From NCBI GenBank assembly GCA_030667555.1, contig DAOUVR010000035.1, positions 1 through 9,136 on the forward strand: a DNA stretch of 9,136 nt, read 5' to 3'. The DNA is from Dehalococcoidia bacterium (GTDB lineage: Bacteria; Chloroflexota; Dehalococcoidia; E44-bin15). Position numbers and translations under genes: made by a program. Every line of letters begins with the position of its first letter. Positions within the stretch are counted from its first letter, which is position 1. Shown here piece after piece: positions 5,880 through 9,136 of the stretch. The notes below the pieces were generated by a model, which saw only the letters and a list, made by a program, of their open reading frames with translations, did no database searches and was not told the DNA's origin.

Positions 5880-6248
5880 TTAGACGTCTTTGATGGCGTC
5901 GGGCATCTCACCTTCTCTTGCAGCGTCGATCATCTCTCGGGCCTCGGAGAAGGTCTTCTGGTACTCCTCGCTGCGCATATCCATTCCCAGTTGCTTCAGC
6001 CTGTGCTCAGTCCAAAGCCCGATATTGCGGGGGTCTTTGTAATAATCTGGCCCTCCCATGGCCGGAGGAGGACCCTTGTCGTCAGTCCAAACGTTTGCCG
6101 TACTGTGATATGCGAAACCGGAGACCAGTCGAACGAGCTCGGTGCTGCCGCAGTGGGGGCATTCTGGGGATAGGGGGTCAGCGATGCTCCTGGTGAAGAT
6201 ACTTACCTTCTTCTGGCAACCACTGCAACGGAACTCATAGATGGGCAT
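5880..6248 (-). CDS. FmdB-family zinc-ribbon protein, 122 aa (second of pair)
   Basis: It begins MPIYEFRCSGC, the hallmark of FmdB-type putative regulatory proteins, and its zinc ribbon uses C8, C11, C30 and C33 (CxxC...CPHCG). After the ribbon (about 1-45) comes a stretch with RLVSGFAYHS, then an acidic, helical C-terminus (about 85-122) with no known fold that I recognise. The family is named from a gene linked to formamidase expression in Methylophilus, but its biochemical role is not settled. The ATG at 6248 has GAGGT nearby. It is 12 bp from its paralog and 5 bp from thiD2-thiE, which marks an operon. Confidence 0.88.
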   Translation of the reverse strand: MPIYEFRCSGCQKKVSIFTRSIADPLSPECPHCGSTELVRLVSGFAYHSTANVWTDDKGPPPAMGGPDYYKDPRNIGLWTEHRLKQLGMDMRSEEYQKTFSEAREMIDAAREGEMPDAIKDV

Positions 6249-6260
6249 AGTCGTTTTACC

Positions 6261-6623
6261 TCATTCCGAATCTTCGGTGGGCATTTCACCGACGGGCATC
6301 TCGGGCATTATCCCATGGTCCATTTGGTCTAATGCCTCTTCATAGTCCGGAGTGATTTCATTATCCTCCATGCCTCGGGTCATTTTCCTATTCCACTCTG
6401 CCAGAGCCCTGGGGTCATTGCGCATCAAGCCAGACGTCAACTGGTTGTCGGAGAGGATATCATCATACATATCCTTGTATGTACCGCGGACGCTGAAGGT
6501 AGAGAAAAGTCGGCTCAGGTCCTCGCTACCGCAGGAAGGGCATGTAGGGGATGCGGAGAGGCTTCGTAGCAAGATGCTTACCTTTCTTCGGCAGTTATTG
6601 CAGCGGTATTCATAGATAGGCAC
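6261..6623 (-). CDS. FmdB-family zinc-ribbon protein, 120 aa (first of pair, GTG start)
   Basis: I place the start at GTG 6621-6623 rather than the in-frame ATG at 6644. GTG gives the family's usual MPIYEYRCNNC beginning, and a GGAGGT ribosome binding site (complement of 6631-6636) sits 7 bases upstream; the ATG start would bury that site in the coding sequence. The zinc ribbon uses C8, C11, C28 and C31 (CxxC...CPSCG), followed by LFSTFSVRGTY and an acidic tail rich in Glu, Asp, Met and Pro. It is paralogous to the next gene in the ribbon and in tail style (a WNRKM or WTEHRL segment, then an acidic end), so the pair probably arose by duplication. It is first in the five-gene operon. Confidence 0.88.
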   Translation of the reverse strand: MPIYEYRCNNCRRKVSILLRSLSASPTCPSCGSEDLSRLFSTFSVRGTYKDMYDDILSDNQLTSGLMRNDPRALAEWNRKMTRGMEDNEITPDYEEALDQMDHGIMPEMPVGEMPTEDSE

Positions 6624-6669
6624 CGTTAAAACCTCCACCCACAAACATCAGGGCCATTCACTAATAGGG

Positions 6670-6698
6670 ATTATACGCAAAGAGGCAATTTGAAGCAA
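6670..6698 (-). promoter_or_regulatory. Promoter of the fmdB-fmdB-thiD2E-translin-hppA operon
   Basis: On the minus strand, -35 TTGCTT (complement of 6693-6698) and a perfect -10 TATAAT (complement of 6670-6675) are 17 bases apart. Transcription would start near 6663, giving a leader of about 40 bases before the GTG start. It is the only strong promoter I see upstream of this operon. Confidence 0.7.
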
Positions 6699-6749
6699 GC
6701 CGAGGTGCTCGTCCAGTATATTTCGTCCCACCCGCCCTAGGATGAGTTG

Positions 6750-6765
6750 CTGGGGACACCCCCAG
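6750..6765. repeat. Palindromic repeat CTGGGG/CCCCAG
   Basis: Six-base arms with a 4-base loop. The surrounding TTGCTGGGGACACCCCCAG resembles a dispersed intergenic element I associate with Chloroflexota-like genomes. Together with the next two elements it fills much of the gene-free stretch between the divergent promoters (6699-7074). Confidence 0.45.
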
Positions 6766-6807
6766 ACCTCTTTTGAAGGAGAAGCCTCTTGATTCCCCAT
6801 GTGTATT

Positions 6808-6830
6808 CCCTCTCCCTTGACGGGAGAGGG
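6808..6830. repeat. Dispersed palindromic repeat CCCTCTCCC/GGGAGAGGG
   Basis: Perfect 9-bp arms around a 5-base loop (TTGAC), followed by TTAGGTGAGGGTGA. This is a common bacterial intergenic repeat type found in many phyla. As RNA it would form a stable hairpin. It contains no gene. Confidence 0.7.
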
Positions 6831-6863
6831 TTAGGTGAGGGTGAGATTACCCCCTCCCTCTTA

Positions 6864-6886
6864 CTCCCTCCCGCCAGGGGAGGGAG
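6864..6886. repeat. Dispersed palindromic repeat CTCCCTCCC/GGGAGGGAG
   Basis: Perfect 9-bp arms around a 5-base loop (GCCAG), 33 bp after the previous element and of similar make-up, so the two may form one compound repeat. From here to the promoter at 7075 I see no gene and no clear structure. Confidence 0.65.
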
Positions 6887-7074
6887 GATTGGCAACTCTC
6901 AGTTCTTCCCCAGAATTAATTCATCGTTGAAGACCTCGCAACAACAATAAGATATCTATCATTGAGGGTGGAACAAACTAATCGTATTTCAATCGACATA
7001 CCCGCTATGGTACTTGTTACAGGGAGACAGCCCCAGGCCGCCGCCAGAGCGAAGCCTCTTTGGATTTGTGCTCA

Positions 7075-7102
7075 TTGACTGGATAGCTCCAAATCATATA
7101 CT
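7075..7102 (+). promoter_or_regulatory. Promoter of the phosphotriesterase-family gene
   Basis: -35 TTGACT (7075-7080) and -10 TATACT (7097-7102) with a 16-base spacer, ending 32 bases before the start codon. Transcription would begin near 7109, leaving a short leader with the ribosome binding site and little room for other control. Confidence 0.65.
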
Positions 7103-7134
7103 CTAGCCGAGTTGAAATGGGAAGGAGGAACACG

Positions 7135-8106
7135 ATGGCTATGATCAATACAGTGCTGGGCCCCATCTCTTCGGATGAGCTGGGGGTGACCTTGATTCAT
7201 GAGCACCTCATCTTGGCATACCCGGGCTGGGAGTGTGATGCGCTGGCTGCACCCTATGACCGAGAAGCGATCGCTACCGTTTGTGTGGAGGCTTTGGAAC
7301 AGGCCAAGGCTTACGGGTTGAAGACGATGGTTGACGCCACGCCCATCGATCTCAACAGAGACGTGGAGCTGGATAGGATGGTCTCCGATAGATTGGGCAT
7401 AAACGTCATCTGTGCCACCGGACTATATATGGAGGCCATGGGGAAACCTGCCTACCTCAAGTTTCGCAGTCAGCTAGTCGACACCACCACCGAGATATAC
7501 GAGACGTTTATGAAGGAGATAACACAGGGTATCGAAGATACAGGAGTCAAGGCCGGCGTCATCAAGGTGGCCACAGGTCGTGGAGAGATATCTGATTATG
7601 AAGAGAGGGTTCTCCGTGCAGCAGCCAGAGCACAAAAGGAGACGGGTGTGCCCATTATCACTCACACCGAGGCTGGCACCATGGGGCCAGAACAGGCAGA
7701 CCTGCTGATCTCTGAGGGGGCTGACCCCAGGCGCATCATGATCGGCCACATCGGTGGCAACGCAAATCTGCAATACCATACATCCATTCTGGATAAGGGG
7801 GTCTACATCGCCTTTGACCGACTGGGGATTGAAATTATGTTCCGCGATGCCCTGCGCAAGGCCTGTATCATCGGCCTCATCGGCATCGGTTACGCCAACC
7901 GCATCATGCTTTCCCATGACTATTCGCCCTACTGGCTCGGCCGCTCCGTTGAGTTGCCCGATATTGCTAAGACACTGCTCGCCAACTGGTCCTACAGCCA
8001 TGTGTTTGAGAACATCATTCCCGCCCTCAAGGAGGCGGGGGTGACCGATGAAAACATCAATATGATGATGGTGGAAAACCCGCGGCGGCTGTTCGCCGGA
8101 GAATAG
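7135..8106 (+). CDS. Phosphotriesterase-family metal-dependent hydrolase (lactonase-like), 323 aa
   Basis: An amidohydrolase-superfamily TIM barrel with a complete binuclear metal site: H22-E-H24 (LIHEHL), the bridging Lys144 (VIKVATGRG, normally carboxylated), H177 (ITHTEAG), H205 (IGHIGG) and D262 (LSHDYSP). The AFDRLGIE segment (226-233) resembles the DRFG loop of phosphotriesterase-like lactonases, so a lactone or similar ester is more likely than an organophosphate as native substrate; this is inference. I chose ATG 7135 because AAGGAGG (7122-7128) lies 6 bases before it; the in-frame ATG at 7117 would place that site inside the gene. No signal peptide is seen, so it should be cytoplasmic. 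It is a single-gene unit with its own promoter. Confidence 0.92.
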   Translation: MAMINTVLGPISSDELGVTLIHEHLILAYPGWECDALAAPYDREAIATVCVEALEQAKAYGLKTMVDATPIDLNRDVELDRMVSDRLGINVICATGLYMEAMGKPAYLKFRSQLVDTTTEIYETFMKEITQGIEDTGVKAGVIKVATGRGEISDYEERVLRAAARAQKETGVPIITHTEAGTMGPEQADLLISEGADPRRIMIGHIGGNANLQYHTSILDKGVYIAFDRLGIEIMFRDALRKACIIGLIGIGYANRIMLSHDYSPYWLGRSVELPDIAKTLLANWSYSHVFENIIPALKEAGVTDENINMMMVENPRRLFAGE

Positions 8107-8183
8107 GTGGAGTAGTGGCAAATAGTCTGAGCGCAGCCGAAACAAAGCAGCGGTACAACTTGGTTGTCAGCAAGCAATCAAGG

Positions 8184-8906
8184 TCATGGAGAAAACCTTA
8201 AGGCCTCGTCATAGACGGGGTCTTCCTTGAGGAGCTTACCATCTCTAATGAAAAGCTTTCTGCTGGCAAATGAAGACATATGAGGGTCGTGGGTCACCAT
8301 AATGATGGTGCGTTTTTGTTCTGTGGCCAGTTTGCGCATCATATTCACGATGCTTACACTTGTCTCCCAGTCCAGATTGCCGGTGGGTTCGTCTGCCAGG
8401 ATTAGAGCGGGTCCGTTGGCCAGGGCGCGGGCGATAGCGACCCTTTGTTGTTCTCCAGCGCTCAACTGTGGGGGCTTGTGTTTTTCTCGGTGTGACATCT
8501 CTAGCATGCGTAATAGGACACGGGCCCTTTTCCTTCTTCGTTTTGCCGACTTTATCAAACCCTCCATGGGGAGTTCGACGTTTTCAAGAGCGGTGAGGCT
8601 TGGCAGCAAGTTGAAGTTTTGAAAGATGAATCCCAGGTTCTTCCTTCTTATCCTGTACAGGGCGGCCTCTGGTATAGCGGTAACGTTTAAGCCCGTTGAC
8701 CCTAAAAGTACTCTTCCTGTGGTTGGCTTATCGAGGCATCCCAGCAGGGTGAGTAAGGTAGTTTTGCCTGAGCCTGAGGGTCCCATAATCGCCAGAAAAT
8801 CCCCCCTCATAACTTCGAGGTTCACCCTTGAGAGGGCCTGAACCTTACTACCGTTCGTTTCGAATGTCTTGCTCAAGCCGATTGTCTTCAAGATTGGTTT
8901 AGCCAT
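8184..8906 (-). CDS. ABC transporter ATP-binding protein, MacB/LolD/FtsE-like, 240 aa
   Basis: The nucleotide-binding domain is complete: Walker A GPSGSGKT (42-49), Q-loop Q96 in FQNFNLLPSL, signature LSAGEQQR (148-155, where LSGGQQQR is usual), Walker B ALILADEPTGNLD (167-179) and H-loop His206 (VTHD). The DEPTGNLD and FQ-FNLLP patterns are typical of the family that pairs with FtsX-type permeases, which drives lipoprotein release, peptide or drug export by mechanotransmission. ATG 8906 follows GGAGGT, and the gene begins 33 bp after the permease stop, so the two are one operon. The signature Ala and Glu are mild departures. Substrate unknown. Confidence 0.94.
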   Translation of the reverse strand: MAKPILKTIGLSKTFETNGSKVQALSRVNLEVMRGDFLAIMGPSGSGKTTLLTLLGCLDKPTTGRVLLGSTGLNVTAIPEAALYRIRRKNLGFIFQNFNLLPSLTALENVELPMEGLIKSAKRRRKRARVLLRMLEMSHREKHKPPQLSAGEQQRVAIARALANGPALILADEPTGNLDWETSVSIVNMMRKLATEQKRTIIMVTHDPHMSSFASRKLFIRDGKLLKEDPVYDEALRFSP

Positions 8907-8939
8907 ACCTTAAAACCTCCGATTGTTGGTGAAATGGGA

Positions 8940-9136
8940 CTACTCACGTCTTAATGCCTCCATGGGGCTCACCCGAGATGCTCTCCAGGCTGGATAGAGA
9001 CTGCCCAGAGCTCCAGCGATAACGGCTAAGCCGAGCCCAAGTAGCATGGAGCCGAGGGTGATGCCTACGGAGACATCGAGAGTTTCGGACGGGCTGAGCA
9101 GCCAGGAACTGAATAGTGACGCAGCGACACTGGCGA
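8940..9136 (-). CDS. FtsX/MacB-family ABC permease, C-terminal 64 residues (5' end outside window)
   Basis: The frame is open from the window edge to TAG (8940-8942). A hydrophobic segment, LGSMLLGLGLAVIAGALGSL, is followed by YPAWRASRVSPMEALRRE and the stop. That ending (YPAxRAxxxxPxEALR) is the usual last transmembrane helix and cytoplasmic tail of MacB-type permeases. The matching ATPase lies 33 bp downstream. Periplasmic domain and substrate are outside the window. Confidence 0.9.
   Translation of the reverse strand, partial: ASVAASLFSSWLLSPSETLDVSVGITLGSMLLGLGLAVIAGALGSLYPAWRASRVSPMEALRRE

Noticed and set aside
6750..6776. CTGGGG/CCCCAG hairpin followed by CTCTTTT as a rho-independent terminator
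   Set aside because: No plus-strand gene lies upstream for it to terminate, and the T-run is separated from the stem.
7474..8145. Minus-strand 223-aa ORF antisense to the phosphotriesterase-family gene
   Set aside because: Long, but fully opposite a gene with all catalytic residues; the translation shows no recognisable domain or ribosome binding site.
8155..8167. ACAAC/GTTGT hairpin between the convergent hydrolase and ABC genes as a terminator
   Set aside because: Only 5 bp with a 3-base loop and no T-run on either strand.

Overview
The window looks like a contig piece from an uncultured anaerobic bacterium. Dehalococcoidia-type Chloroflexota is my best guess, not a proof. The pointers are dispersed palindromic repeats of the kind seen in such genomes (the 'CCCTTCGA...TCGAAGGG' and 'CCCTCTCCC...GGGAGAGGG' types), a bacterial translin-family gene, a ThiD2-ThiE fusion, and remnants of a corrinoid protein. 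Base composition is moderately GC-rich and looks even throughout.

Left part (1-2086). The 3' end of a metallo-beta-lactamase-fold hydrolase (+) faces a minus-strand group that reads tetR -> 59-aa ORF -> 102-aa ORF. The two small ORFs lie in a tandem duplication with a period of 461 bp. They look like the helical cap domain of methyltransferase-associated corrinoid proteins, cut off exactly where the cobalamin-binding motif DxHxxG should be; the shorter copy has also lost 43 codons in frame. The tetR gene has a near-consensus promoter (TTGACT-17-TATAAT) with a palindromic operator at the expected transcription start, which suggests autorepression. A 578-bp gene-free stretch (1509-2086) follows, holding inverted repeats and a cluster of dispersed repeats.

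Middle part (2087-6698). Five tightly packed minus-strand genes are probably one operon reading from a promoter at 6670-6698: two FmdB-type zinc-ribbon proteins, a ThiD2-ThiE thiamin phosphate synthase fusion, a translin-family protein, and a membrane ion-pumping pyrophosphatase (hppA) with K+-dependent signature residues. ThiE makes pyrophosphate and HppA uses it to pump ions, so the two have a plausible but unproven metabolic link.

Right part (6645-9136). A repeat-rich intergenic region of about 500 bp carries three palindromic elements and a strong promoter (TTGACT-16-TATACT) for a phosphotriesterase-family metal hydrolase (+). Convergent to it is a minus-strand MacB/LolD-type ABC exporter pair: an FtsX-family permease, of which only the C-terminus is in the window, followed by its ATPase.

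I see no CRISPR array, tRNA, rRNA, transposase or phage gene. The most unusual item is the duplicated, truncated corrinoid-protein-like gene pair next to tetR.
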